64,000 nucleotides of DNA. Source: Blastococcus sp. CPCC 205250 (GTDB lineage Bacteria; Actinomycetota; Actinomycetes; Mycobacteriales; Geodermatophilaceae). The stretch spans positions 62,001 to 126,000 of the forward strand of contig NZ_JABGCG010000006.1 of assembly GCF_019799925.1 (NCBI RefSeq). The letters are read 5' to 3'. Both the position numbers and the translations under genes were made by a program. Under the pieces are notes generated by a model that worked only from the letters and a program-made list of their open reading frames with translations, ran no database searches and was not told the origin of the DNA. Shown piece after piece: positions 1 through 7,310 of the stretch; the stretch's first letter is position 1; every line of letters starts with the position of its first letter.

Positions 1-126
1 CTCGAGGTCGACGATGACCACGTCGGCGCCGCTGTCCAGCGCACGGTCGAACCGGTCGGGACGGGAGCCGGGCACGAAGAGCCACGTCCGCGCCCGGTCG
101 ACCGTCTCGAGCAACCCGTCCTGCAC
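1..126 (-). CDS. HpcH/HpaI aldolase / citrate lyase beta (CitE)-like protein, 5' fragment
   Basis: Only the first 42 codons lie in the window; the gene continues past base 1. The frame reads from a GTG at 126 and contains WLFVPGSRPDRF followed by SGADVVIVDLE, the N-terminal strand and metal-site region typical of CitE-like lyases, which cleave or form C-C bonds in beta-hydroxyacyl-CoA or malyl-CoA type substrates. A GGAGGTGA ribosome site sits just upstream of the GTG and fixes the start. It is divergent from the aldehyde dehydrogenase at 229 and shares a 100-bp promoter region with it, so both may answer to the same regulator. The substrate cannot be told from the fragment. Confidence 0.75.
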   Translation of the reverse strand, partial: MQDGLLETVDRARTWLFVPGSRPDRFDRALDSGADVVIVDLE

Positions 127-173
127 GCCCTCACCTCCGCTGCCTGCCGTGATCCTCCGTGTCGCACCACTGT

Positions 174-188
174 TATGTTGCAACACCA
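174..188. promoter_or_regulatory. candidate operator in the divergent citE-like / aldehyde dehydrogenase promoter
   Basis: The sequence TATGTTGCAACACCA contains the perfect 10-bp palindrome TGTTGCAACA (176-185). A near copy, TATATTGCTACACCA, lies at 2694-2708 upstream of the SDR gene (13 of 15 identical). Both sit in promoter regions of catabolic enzymes, so a shared transcription factor is likely. The GntR protein encoded at 6492 is one possible candidate, but nothing here proves it. Confidence 0.45.
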
Positions 189-228
189 TTGAGACCGTAC
201 AGGACGGCGCACGGCGACAGGGGACACG

Positions 229-1686
229 ATGAGGACCGAGGAAGCAGTGCTCGCGGGGGTACAGCCGGGGCTGTACATCGACGGCGGCTGGCGGGACTCC
301 GGCTCCGGCTCGACGATCGTGGTCGAGGACCCTGCGACCACCGGCACCCTCCGCGAGGTCGCGGACGCCACCGTCGAGGACGGCCTCGCGGCACTGAGCG
401 CCGCAGCCGCGGCGCAGGCCGACTGGGCCGCGACGCCGCCGAGGGTGCGCGGCGAGCTGCTGCGCTCGGCGTACGAGCTGCTCATCGAGCGGGCGGACGA
501 CTTCGCGCTCCTCATGACGCTGGAGATGGGCAAGCCCCTCGACCAGGCACGCGGCGAGGTCGCCTACGGTGCGGAGTTCTTCCGCTGGTTCGCCGAGGAG
601 GCGGTGCGGATCAGCGGCCGCTGGTCGACCGCGCCGGACGGGCGCAGCCGGCTGCTCACCATGAAGCAGCCGGTCGGGCCGACGCTGATGGTCACGCCGT
701 GGAACTTCCCGCTGGCCATGGGCACCCGCAAGATCGGTCCGGCCGTCGCCGCCGGCTGCACCATGGTGGTCAAGCCGGCCCGGCAGACACCGCTGACGAT
801 GCTCGCGCTGGCCGGGCTGTTCGAGGAGGTCGGGCTGCCGCGCGGCGTCCTCAACGTCGTGACGACGACCCGGACCGAGGAGCTCGTCGGGACGCTCATG
901 GCCGACCCCCGGCTGCGCAAGATCACCTTCACCGGGTCGACCCCCGTGGGGCAGGACCTCGTCCGCCGGTCGGCCGACCAGCTGCTGCGCACGTCCATGG
1001 AGCTCGGCGGCAACGCCCCCTTCCTGGTCTTCCCCGACGCGGATCTCGACGCGGCGGTCGACGGCGCGATGCTCGCGAAGATGCGCAACATGGGGGAGGC
1101 CTGCACCGCCGCGAACCGCTTCCTCGTGCACGAGTCCGTGGCCGGTGAGTTCGGGAACGCCCTGGCGGCCCGCATGGCGGCCGAGGTGATCGGTCGCGGC
1201 ACCGAGGACGGGGTCACCGTGGGGCCGCTCATCGACGAGGCCCAGCGCCGCAAGGTCGGGGAGCTGGTCGACGACGCCACGGCCCGCGGGGCCCGGGTGC
1301 TGACCGGCGGGTCGGCCACCGGCGAGGTGGGCTGGTTCTACGAACCCACCGTCCTCACCGACGTGACCGAGGACGCCGAGCTGCTTCGTGAGGAGGTGTT
1401 CGGGCCGGTCGCGCCGATCACGACCTTCTCGACGACGGAGGAGGCGATCGCACGGTCCAACGACACGCGGTACGGCCTCGCCGCCTATGTCTACACGTCG
1501 GACGTCGGCCGCACGATCGACGTCTGCGAGGCCCTCGAGTTCGGGATGATCGGCGTGAACCAGGGCATCGTGTCGAACCCCGCCGCGCCCTTCGGGGGTG
1601 TCAAGCACTCGGGGTCCGGCCGCGAGGGGGGCGTGGAGGGCATCGAGGAGTACCTCGAGGTCAAGTACGTCGGACTGGCGCGCTGA
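229..1686 (+). CDS. NAD(P)-dependent aldehyde dehydrogenase, succinate-semialdehyde dehydrogenase-like
   Basis: A 485-aa aldehyde dehydrogenase of normal family length. It oxidises an aldehyde to its acid with NAD(P)+ in the cytosol. Visible family marks are the TPWNFP cofactor-site motif (about 156-161), FTGS (about 234-237), the general-base Glu in MELGGN (E258) and the catalytic Cys in GEACTAANR (C292). The closest class by eye is GabD-type succinate-semialdehyde dehydrogenase, but aldehyde specificity is not readable. It is divergent from a CitE-like lyase and convergent with a mycofactocin-type SDR, which suggests a small oxidation pathway (alcohol to aldehyde to acid). A bidirectional terminator follows. 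Confidence 0.9.
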   Translation: MRTEEAVLAGVQPGLYIDGGWRDSGSGSTIVVEDPATTGTLREVADATVEDGLAALSAAAAAQADWAATPPRVRGELLRSAYELLIERADDFALLMTLEMGKPLDQARGEVAYGAEFFRWFAEEAVRISGRWSTAPDGRSRLLTMKQPVGPTLMVTPWNFPLAMGTRKIGPAVAAGCTMVVKPARQTPLTMLALAGLFEEVGLPRGVLNVVTTTRTEELVGTLMADPRLRKITFTGSTPVGQDLVRRSADQLLRTSMELGGNAPFLVFPDADLDAAVDGAMLAKMRNMGEACTAANRFLVHESVAGEFGNALAARMAAEVIGRGTEDGVTVGPLIDEAQRRKVGELVDDATARGARVLTGGSATGEVGWFYEPTVLTDVTEDAELLREEVFGPVAPITTFSTTEEAIARSNDTRYGLAAYVYTSDVGRTIDVCEALEFGMIGVNQGIVSNPAAPFGGVKHSGSGREGGVEGIEEYLEVKYVGLAR

Positions 1687-1693
1687 TCCTCGA

Positions 1694-1730
1694 GGTCCCG
1701 GCGCACCGCCTCGTGCGGTGGGCCGGGACC
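1694..1730. terminator. bidirectional hairpin between convergent genes
   Basis: A 9-bp outer stem (GGTCCCGGC, 1694-1702, with 1722-1730) and a 6-bp inner stem (CACCGC / GCGGTG) close on a 5-nt loop. There is no T-tract, as is usual in actinobacteria. It lies between the stops of the aldehyde dehydrogenase (+) and the SDR (-). Confidence 0.75.
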
Positions 1731-1737
1731 CGGGTCG

Positions 1738-2568
1738 CTAGAGCTGGCCGCCGGCGTCCACCACATGAGTCGTCCCGGTGACGTAGCGGCCGTCGTCGGA
1801 GACGAGGTACATGACGGCGTTGGAGATGTCCACGGACTCGAGCGCGGGGACGGGCAGTGCGTTGAGCGTCAGTGCTGCCTCCTCGAAGTCGGCGCGCGTC
1901 GGGTTCTCCACGTCCGGCCGGAAGAGCCGATAGGTGGCGTCGTTGAGGATCATGTCCGTGGCCACCGTGGTCGGGTGGATCGTGTTGACCCGGATGCTCT
2001 GCGGAGCGAGCTCCTTGGCGAGCACCTTGGCCATCATGACCAGCCCGGCCTTGGCCGCGGAGTAGTGCGCGGTGCCGGCGTTGGCGTAGATCGCCGCCAG
2101 GGAGCTGGTGATGACGACGGAGCCGCCGCGACCGCCCGCGATGACGTGCGGGACCGACGCGCGCAGGGTCTTCCAGACGCCGGTGAGGTTGACGTCGATC
2201 ATCGTCTGCCAGGTCTCCTCGTCCATCTCCAGGGACGACGGGGTGGGGGTGGAGATGCCGGCATTCGCCACGACGATGTCCAGCCGGCCGAGCTCGGCGA
2301 CGCCGTCTCCGACGGCACTCGTGAGACCGGCGAGGTCCCGGACGTCGACCTCGGCGGCGATGATGCGCCTGTCCAGGGCCTCGACCTGGCGGACGGTCTC
2401 GGCCAGGTCCTCCGGGGTGGCGGTCGGGTAGGGGACCGTCTCGACCTGCCGGCAGACGTCGACGGCGATGATGTCGGCGCCCTCCTGGGCCAGTCGGACG
2501 GCGTGACTGCGGCCCTGGCCGCGTGCCGCTCCGGTGATGAACGCGACCTTGCCCTCGAGTCGGGCCAT
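1738..2568 (-). CDS. mycofactocin-coupled SDR family oxidoreductase
   Basis: A 276-aa short-chain dehydrogenase/reductase. The glycine-rich motif TGAARGQGRSHAV near the N-terminus, the DIIAVDVC strand, and the insert around YPTATPEDLAETVRQVEAL are characteristic of the mycofactocin-coupled SDR subfamily, whose NAD cofactor is thought to be non-exchangeable and re-oxidised by the peptide-derived redox carrier mycofactocin. The catalytic residues are visible as NAG, a Ser in ITSS and YSAAK. The mycofactocin biosynthesis genes are not in this window, so the coupling is inferred from subfamily alone. It probably oxidises an alcohol whose aldehyde product could feed the dehydrogenase at 229. Its leader and promoter carry unusual signals (2580-2708). 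Confidence 0.85.
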   Translation of the reverse strand: MARLEGKVAFITGAARGQGRSHAVRLAQEGADIIAVDVCRQVETVPYPTATPEDLAETVRQVEALDRRIIAAEVDVRDLAGLTSAVGDGVAELGRLDIVVANAGISTPTPSSLEMDEETWQTMIDVNLTGVWKTLRASVPHVIAGGRGGSVVITSSLAAIYANAGTAHYSAAKAGLVMMAKVLAKELAPQSIRVNTIHPTTVATDMILNDATYRLFRPDVENPTRADFEEAALTLNALPVPALESVDISNAVMYLVSDDGRYVTGTTHVVDAGGQL

Positions 2569-2579
2569 GGTTCCTGCCT

Positions 2580-2656
2580 CCGCTGTCTTCCTCGGTGCAC
2601 GCGCCGGGCCTCGACTGCGAGACAGCGGCGGCCGCGGGCGTGGCGATGCACCGAGG
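2580..2656 (-). promoter_or_regulatory. interleaved inverted repeats in the SDR leader
   Basis: Between the SDR start (2568) and its putative promoter (near 2700), CCGCTGTC (2580-2587) pairs with GACAGCGG (2621-2628), and CCTCGGTGCA (2590-2599) pairs with TGCACCGAGG (2647-2656). The two stems interleave, so they would form either an H-type pseudoknot or two mutually exclusive hairpins close to the start codon. This could be leader control or chance in GC-rich DNA. Confidence 0.3.
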
Positions 2657-2693
2657 CGCTGTCGTCCTCCACTGTTGTGGAGGCTGTCCGTCC

Positions 2694-2708
2694 TATATTG
2701 CTACACCA
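2694..2708. promoter_or_regulatory. second copy of the shared promoter element, upstream of the SDR
   Basis: TATATTGCTACACCA matches the element at 174-188 at 13 of 15 positions, about 125 bp upstream of the SDR start codon. TA-rich blocks like this are rare in the window and both copies lie in promoter regions. Confidence 0.45.
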
Positions 2709-3148
2709 CCACTCGGGCGCCCGCGTCGACCGGGAGTCGGAGGTGTGGGGAACGGCCCCCGAACCCGGTGACCTGGACCGTGCGCTGACCGAGGCCAGGG
2801 CGCCCTCGTGCCCGGATGCAGCGTCCGGACTCGCGGTGCCGGACCGTGGACACCAGCCGGGTCTGCCAGGCAGCGACTGCTAGGACCTCCGGGGCGGCGG
2901 TCTCGGCGTCCAGGTCCGGGACCGCCGCGTCGACCCCGTGGAGCTCGAACTGGCGCTCCCGGAACGAGCGCAGGCCGACGCGGTGCTGGTCGGTGGCGAA
3001 GCAGGCCCGGCCCGGCAGGCCACGACGCCAGCCGAGCACCAGACCCCTCGCAGGGCGCACCGGCACCGCAGTCGGCGCACGGACGACGAATGCGGTCCGG
3101 CCGCACGCGTGTGGCTTGCGCGCCGCGAGCGGTGGCGACCGTCAGACG
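2709..3148. other. stretch with no assignable gene
   Basis: No recognisable gene. A minus-strand frame from about 3066 down to about 2880 shows strong G/C third positions and could be a small or decayed gene (possible GTG start at 3066, no clear ribosome site). Its product matches nothing I know. Near 2760-2790 the same frame reads VQVTGFGG, similar to the N-terminus of quinone oxidoreductases, and overlaps a 17-bp repeat also found at 8856. This looks like eroded or horizontally acquired DNA. Confidence 0.3.
2759..2775 (+). repeat. 17-bp direct repeat, copy 1
   Basis: CCGAACCCGGTGACCTG is repeated exactly at 8856-8872 in the same orientation, bracketing 6.1 kb of accessory-looking DNA. Read on the minus strand both copies encode QVTGFGG-like residues, so they may be remnants of related oxidoreductase N-termini rather than attachment sites. 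Confidence 0.4.
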
Positions 3149-3164
3149 TCGAACGTATGTTCGA
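3149..3164. promoter_or_regulatory. LexA-binding SOS box
   Basis: TCGAACGTATGTTCGA is a perfect match to the actinobacterial SOS box (TCGAAC, four bases, GTTCGA). It is palindromic, so it could control the plus-strand ORF starting at 3251 (87 bp downstream) or a minus-strand transcript toward 3066. It is the only such box I found in the window. Confidence 0.8.
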
Positions 3165-3250
3165 GACATGCCACCGACGCGACCACTGCTCCACGGTTGC
3201 TCCCTCCGTGGGCGCGCGCCCCAGGTGTCGGATCTCGCCAGGAGTGCGTC

Positions 3251-3643
3251 ATGACGATGCCGACGCTGCATCGGCCCCGGAGAGACGCCCGTTTCGTCCT
3301 CTACGACGCCGGGCGGCAGCACACGCCACCCATCCCCGTGCCGCTCGAGATCGACGAGGACCTGCCGGCGGGCTGGTGGCGTGATCCGGCGCACCCCCGC
3401 CGCGTCCACCTGCCAGATCCGGGCCGTTGTCCGCACGGCTCGTTCCCCCGGTGGGCGGCGCGGAACTGCTGTGCTCGCAGTGGCGGGACCGCAGACACCG
3501 GACCGGCGGTCGCTCGCCAGCCCCATCGGGCCGCCTGTCGGGCGGTCGGCGACGCCGTCGACGATCTGGGCTGGAGCCCACGATCACGGACGTCGAGCGC
3601 GTCCGGTCCCAGGAGTGTGCTGGCCGAACGGCATGCAGGGTGA
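3251..3643 (+). CDS. hypothetical protein downstream of an SOS box
   Basis: A possible 130-aa protein of unknown function. ATG 3251 is preceded by AGGAG at a 6-nt spacing and lies 87 bp after the perfect LexA box, so DNA-damage induction is plausible. The first ~65 codons have strongly G/C-biased third positions (residues such as RFVLYDAGRQ and IDEDLPAGWW). The rest is Arg/Ser-rich and less coding-like, so the ORF may be frameshifted or truncated after about 3450. No domain or signal peptide is recognised. A minus-strand frame across the same DNA is also open, so the strand is not certain. Confidence 0.4.
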   Translation: MTMPTLHRPRRDARFVLYDAGRQHTPPIPVPLEIDEDLPAGWWRDPAHPRRVHLPDPGRCPHGSFPRWAARNCCARSGGTADTGPAVARQPHRAACRAVGDAVDDLGWSPRSRTSSASGPRSVLAERHAG

Positions 3644-3920
3644 CGACGAACGGCGGACGTGCAACCGCTCGGCGTCAGGGCGACAGGAGCCGAGCCCCAC
3701 CGCGACGTCGACATCCGGTCAGGCCTGATGGCGTGCCGCTGCTGGCGGTCGCCGACAGTGCAGTCAGGGCAGGCCGGACGTCGGGCCGCTGACCCGCGGC
3801 TCGATCGATCGAGCCCGGGATCCCTGCTGCAGTCGGTCCGCCTGGGTGCGCCGGACGCAGTACGTCTGGGGGCAGCCGCCCATCTGACGTCGGGTCGACC
3901 GGCACCGGTGAGGCCGCCGG
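3644..3920. other. non-coding stretch between orphan ORF and DUF429-RelA gene
   Basis: About 280 bp with mixed codon bias on both strands and no recognisable gene. It contains a short TCGATCGATCGA palindromic tract near 3800. It is downstream of the DUF429-RelA gene, and I see no strong terminator hairpin. Confidence 0.35.
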
Positions 3921-5687
3921 TCAGCCGCTGGTGAGCCGCTGCAGCCGAGTGGCCAGCGCGGTCCGCCGGTCGGCGTTGCCGTGCAGGTCCACGTACCGCT
4001 GCCCGAAGCCGGCCAGCAGCGTGTCGTCCAGCCGGCGCACGGCACCCGGGGGGTAGCGGTAGTCCATCCGGGCGGTGATGCCGCTGTCGTCGGTGCCGCG
4101 CAGCACCTCGCCCAGCTCCACCAGGCTGGTCACGCCCAGTTCGAGCAGCAGGCCGGAGATCCACGTGTAGTGATCCGGGCGCGACCAGCCGGCGTCGGCG
4201 TACTGCCCGGCCAGGAACGCAGCCAGTTCCCGGGGCGCGATCCGAGGGTCGTCGGGGTCGGTGTCGTCGGCCTCGTCGCCGGGAACTGGTGCCCGGAGGC
4301 GCTCGCGGATCGCGGTGAACTCCTGATCGGCCAGCTCCAGCAACCCGGCGGCCAGGGTGAACCGGCGGTCGAACTCGGAGGCGTGCTCGTCCGGCACCGT
4401 GCCCTTGTAGCGGATGTCGTGCTCGAACTCGGCCCAGGCGTGCTGCAGCACCGTGCGCACCTGCACCTGCACCACGCGCCCGACCAACTCCGGCAGCTCG
4501 GCCGCCCGGCCCGGGTCCACGCCGATCAGCAGGTGCCGGCTGGAGTAACCGAACCGGCCCTGCTGCGCGGTCCGCCGACCCATGTCGCGGTCGTCGATCA
4601 CGCGCACCTGCGCGGCCAGCAGGTCGGCGACCGCCTCCACGTCGCTCTGCACGTAGGTGATCACCCGCACGCCGATCTGGTCGGTGATGTCCCGCGCCGG
4701 GTCCGGGTAGGCAGGCACGCCGTCGATCGTGCGGGCCGCCTTCTCCGCGAACGAGGCGATGGTCTTCGTCCGCCCGGTCACGGACAGGTAGTTGATCCCG
4801 GCGTCGTCGAGCACCTCGGTGACGAGCGCGAGCGCCTGTGCCCCGGCGACCAGGGTCTCAGGCCGGCCGTCGGCGTACGCCTGGATGGCCTGCTGCACCG
4901 GGTCGGGCGGGGGTGCGGTCACCCGGGGGCCGGGCTGCAGGTCCGGCGGCAGGGTCGGGGTCACGATGGCGCCGCCGGCCGCGTCGCCGTAGGTGGTCAC
5001 CTCGTCCGGGCGCCGGACGGCGATCCATCCCACGTAGGCGCACACGACGGCGTCGACCTGGTCCTCCGCTTCCCGCAGCTCGCTCTTGCGGGTGGCGGCC
5101 TGCACCTGCTGGCGCAACGCGGCGAAGGGTGCACCGAGCTCCAGCTCGACCACCGCGCCCAGCAGGTCGATGAGCAGCAGCAACTCCGCGCGCATCTGCT
5201 CGAGCAGCCGGCCCGGCTTGTTCTTGTACTTCAGCGTGCGACCGAGCCGGAACAGCGCCACCGTCGCCGCGTGCGGGTAGACCTCGATCGCCCGGCGGTC
5301 GCGGCCCGAGCGGGGGTCGAGGTCCAGCCCCAGGCGCCGGGCGATCCGCCCGCCGCGGGTGTCGCCATCGGTGAACTCAGGTCTGCCGGTGTTCGTCGGG
5401 TGCGCCCCGGCCTCGAACCTCGCGAAGTCGACGTTGAGCGCCCGCTCAGCGGCCCGGTTACCGGTGGCGTTGGTGACGACCAGCGGGGCGTCGATCGCCA
5501 CGATGCACGGGCCGGCGGTGAACGGGGCGAGTGCGGTCTCGATCTGCTCGTCGGTGCGCACCGCGCTGACGTGCACCAGCCGGCCGGCGTCGTCCAGCAC
5601 GGCGAGGCCGGTGGGTTGCTTGAGCCCCCAGGCGAGGTCGATTCCGACGTGCTGCACGGGGTCAGCTTGCCCTGCCCCGCACCTCAT
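3921..5687 (-). CDS. DUF429 predicted nuclease fused to a RelA/SpoT (p)ppGpp synthetase domain
   Basis: A 588-aa two-domain protein. Residues ~12-235 are a DUF429 domain, an RNase-H-like predicted nuclease: VGIDLAWG with D16, IDAPL with D66, an NATGNRAAE motif, and the late acidic EDQVDAVVCA (D209, D212). Residues ~262-465 are a RelA/SpoT synthetase domain: GRTKTIASFAEK (R306, K308, S312, K316), DITDQIGVRV, GYSSRH, and VQVRT...HAWAEFEHDIRYK. The usual Glu of the E-x-Q-x-R-T motif reads Gln here (Q407). A C-terminal ~110-aa region is unassigned. Hydrolase residues (HD domain) are absent. A GTG at 5657 is an alternative start just before VGIDLAWG. It stands alone between non-coding stretches, near an SOS box. 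It may make or use an alarmone while acting on nucleic acid, but the function is unknown. Confidence 0.85.
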   Translation of the reverse strand: MRCGAGQADPVQHVGIDLAWGLKQPTGLAVLDDAGRLVHVSAVRTDEQIETALAPFTAGPCIVAIDAPLVVTNATGNRAAERALNVDFARFEAGAHPTNTGRPEFTDGDTRGGRIARRLGLDLDPRSGRDRRAIEVYPHAATVALFRLGRTLKYKNKPGRLLEQMRAELLLLIDLLGAVVELELGAPFAALRQQVQAATRKSELREAEDQVDAVVCAYVGWIAVRRPDEVTTYGDAAGGAIVTPTLPPDLQPGPRVTAPPPDPVQQAIQAYADGRPETLVAGAQALALVTEVLDDAGINYLSVTGRTKTIASFAEKAARTIDGVPAYPDPARDITDQIGVRVITYVQSDVEAVADLLAAQVRVIDDRDMGRRTAQQGRFGYSSRHLLIGVDPGRAAELPELVGRVVQVQVRTVLQHAWAEFEHDIRYKGTVPDEHASEFDRRFTLAAGLLELADQEFTAIRERLRAPVPGDEADDTDPDDPRIAPRELAAFLAGQYADAGWSRPDHYTWISGLLLELGVTSLVELGEVLRGTDDSGITARMDYRYPPGAVRRLDDTLLAGFGQRYVDLHGNADRRTALATRLQRLTSG

Positions 5688-6202
5688 CGGGGCTCGTCCC
5701 GGGGCACATGCCCGGCGTGTGCGTGTGACGGTCTGCCGGCGGTCGCTCGGATGAGCGCCGTTCCACTGGCCGGCCTGCCCTCCGGGTGGACGAACGCGAG
5801 GAGACGGACCAGCTGCAGGACCGCCACGACACCGACTCGCTGCAGGCGTGGCCCCCGCCAGACGCCCGCGGGCCGTCGCCTACTCGGTCGCCGAGCGCCT
5901 GCGGGCGTGATCAGGCCCTGCCCCGTGCCCACCCCGGCTGCTCGGAACAGGGGGCCATGCAGTCGCCGCCGATGCCGCCGATGCCGCCGTGGCGCCGGAT
6001 CCTGTCTCGGGATCGGCGCTGGCGTAGCGGTGGCCGGTCGCGTCGTCCACGGTGGCGAGCTCCTTCAGGCCCGCGTCGGTGGTGGACCCAGCGTGCGCAC
6101 GCTCTGGAGGGTTAGCCGGCAGAGCACGCCGATCGCCAGCGCGGTGCACCGTGCGCCCTCCCCCTGAGGGAGGGGCCTGCGCTGGACGCTCCCGTCCCGG
6201 GA
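5688..6202. other. 515-bp stretch with no recognisable gene
   Basis: Short open frames exist on both strands but none has a ribosome site, family motif or sustained codon bias. A minus-strand piece near 5990-6090 is coding-like (residues GLKELATVDDATGHRYASAD) but matches nothing I know. A GATGCCGCC motif repeats three times near 5970-5990. It probably consists of eroded genes and the promoter of the DUF429-RelA gene. Confidence 0.4.
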
Positions 6203-6471
6203 GGCCGCATCCTTCGCGGCTTCACGCCGACCGGCGTGGTGGTGGACGACGACATCACCTACGGCGGCAGCGGAGAGCTCCGCCGCTTCCTGGCCGAGGC
6301 CGGGGCCGACTGCACGTACACCAGCCCCCGTGTCTCGGCGGAGCGCACCGACGACGCGCACTGGGTCGCCACGAGAACGTGGAGGGCGACGTCCTCGGTG
6401 GCGTCCTCGACCTGCGCCACCGCTTCGCCATGGTCGACGACCCCGTCGCGGAGCTCGCCACCGTGCCCTGA
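6203..6471 (+). pseudogene. NTF2-like/SnoaL-family gene remnant, frameshifted
   Basis: Two adjacent frames join into the C-terminal half of a small NTF2-like (SnoaL-type) protein. The first frame gives VVVDDDITYGGSGELRRFL, then CTYTS and DDAHWVAT. After a one-base shift near 6371 the next frame continues as ENVEGDVLGGVLDLRHRFAM and ends VAELATVP with a TGA at 6469. The order (ring-like acidic motif, YTY strand, WV strand, EGD-GGV-DLRHRF strands) is that of nuclear-transport-factor-2-like proteins. No intact N-terminus or start is visible, so this is a decayed gene unless the shift is a sequencing error. Confidence 0.55.
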
Positions 6472-6491
6472 CGACGAGGACCCGCGTGGGG

Positions 6492-7142
6492 TCACGACTC
6501 CGTGCTCGGCAGGCTGTGCCAGGTGTCGTAGGCGACGGCGGCCGCACCGTCGGCGTCACCGGCCGCGCAGAGGCGGATCAGCTCGTCGTGCCGGCGGACG
6601 GACTCCCGGCCCTGCAGGGAGGCGAACCGCAACCGCTCTGCGCGGCGCAGGGTGGGCGTGAACTGCTCGAGGACCGTCGCCAGCGCACGGTTGCCCGCGA
6701 TGCGCACCAGCACGTCGTGCAACTCGTCGTCGGCACGGACGGCCGCCTCGGCGTCACCAGCGTCGACGGCAGCGGCGAAGCGGCGGTTGGCGTCGCGCAT
6801 CGAGGCGAGATCGGCGTCGACGAGGGAAGGGATCGCCTCGCGCGCAGCCACTTCGTGCATGGCCGCGACGACGTCGCGTGCGTCGCGGATGTCCCGGGTG
6901 TCGAGCGTGCTGACCACCGTCGACCGCCCGGGCTGGGCCACCACGAGCCCGCTCTGCGCGAGGCGCAGCAGCGCCTCGCGGACCGGTGTCCGGCTCACGC
7001 CGAGCCACTCCGCGAGCTCCAGGTCCCTGAGCTGCTCGCCGGGGGCGAACGTGCCGTCGACTATCGCGTCGCGGAGGCGTCGGTAGACGTCGTCGCGCAG
7101 CAGCGCGCGGTCGAGACCGGGCTCGGTCGCCGGGACCGGCAT
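6492..7142 (-). CDS. GntR family transcriptional regulator (FCD subfamily)
   Basis: A 216-aa regulator. An N-terminal winged helix-turn-helix (about 15-80, with LRDAIVDGTFAPGEQL and WLGVSRTPVREALLRL) is followed by an all-helical FCD ligand domain (about 85-210). FCD regulators usually bind a small organic acid and a divalent metal, and repress neighbouring catabolic genes. The start at 7142 is chosen because AGAGGTG precedes it and the HTH follows at the usual distance; longer frames upstream are spurious. It is divergent from an alpha/beta hydrolase, and the palindrome TGCAATATATCGCA (7229-7242) lies between them, a likely autoregulatory operator. Confidence 0.88.
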   Translation of the reverse strand: MPVPATEPGLDRALLRDDVYRRLRDAIVDGTFAPGEQLRDLELAEWLGVSRTPVREALLRLAQSGLVVAQPGRSTVVSTLDTRDIRDARDVVAAMHEVAAREAIPSLVDADLASMRDANRRFAAAVDAGDAEAAVRADDELHDVLVRIAGNRALATVLEQFTPTLRRAERLRFASLQGRESVRRHDELIRLCAAGDADGAAAVAYDTWHSLPSTES

Positions 7143-7228
7143 GAGACACCTCTCGGAGCAGGGGGCGGGCCCTCGCACTGCGGAACGAGGAAGAACGGAA
7201 GGGAGTCTTCCGGGCCCACTGTGCGGCA

Positions 7229-7242
7229 TGCAATATATCGCA
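7229..7242. promoter_or_regulatory. candidate GntR operator in the divergent promoter
   Basis: TGCAATATATCGCA is a 14-bp palindrome with one mismatched pair in an otherwise GC-rich region, between the GntR gene (-) and the alpha/beta hydrolase (+). The AT-rich core also suits a -10 region. Confidence 0.5.
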
Positions 7243-7310
7243 CGTCGGCACGCATCGGATGGCGCGCTGACGGGCGGCACCGGTCGCCCACCCGACCGAG
7301 AGGGAGAACG

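Noticed and set aside
2755..2790. T-arm-like sequence GGTCACCGGGTTCGG suggesting a tRNA 3' end
   Set aside because: No acceptor, anticodon or D-arm can be built around it, nor around its copy near 8860.
2693..3526. 277-codon minus-strand frame covering the LexA box and orphan ORF
   Set aside because: It runs through the palindromic LexA box and has no ribosome site or known domain; the plus-strand ORF has both a ribosome site and the SOS box. Not fully excluded.
3981..6167. A 728-codon plus-strand frame opposite the DUF429-RelA gene
   Set aside because: No motifs and a His/Arg/Gly-rich composition; the minus strand has two recognisable domains.
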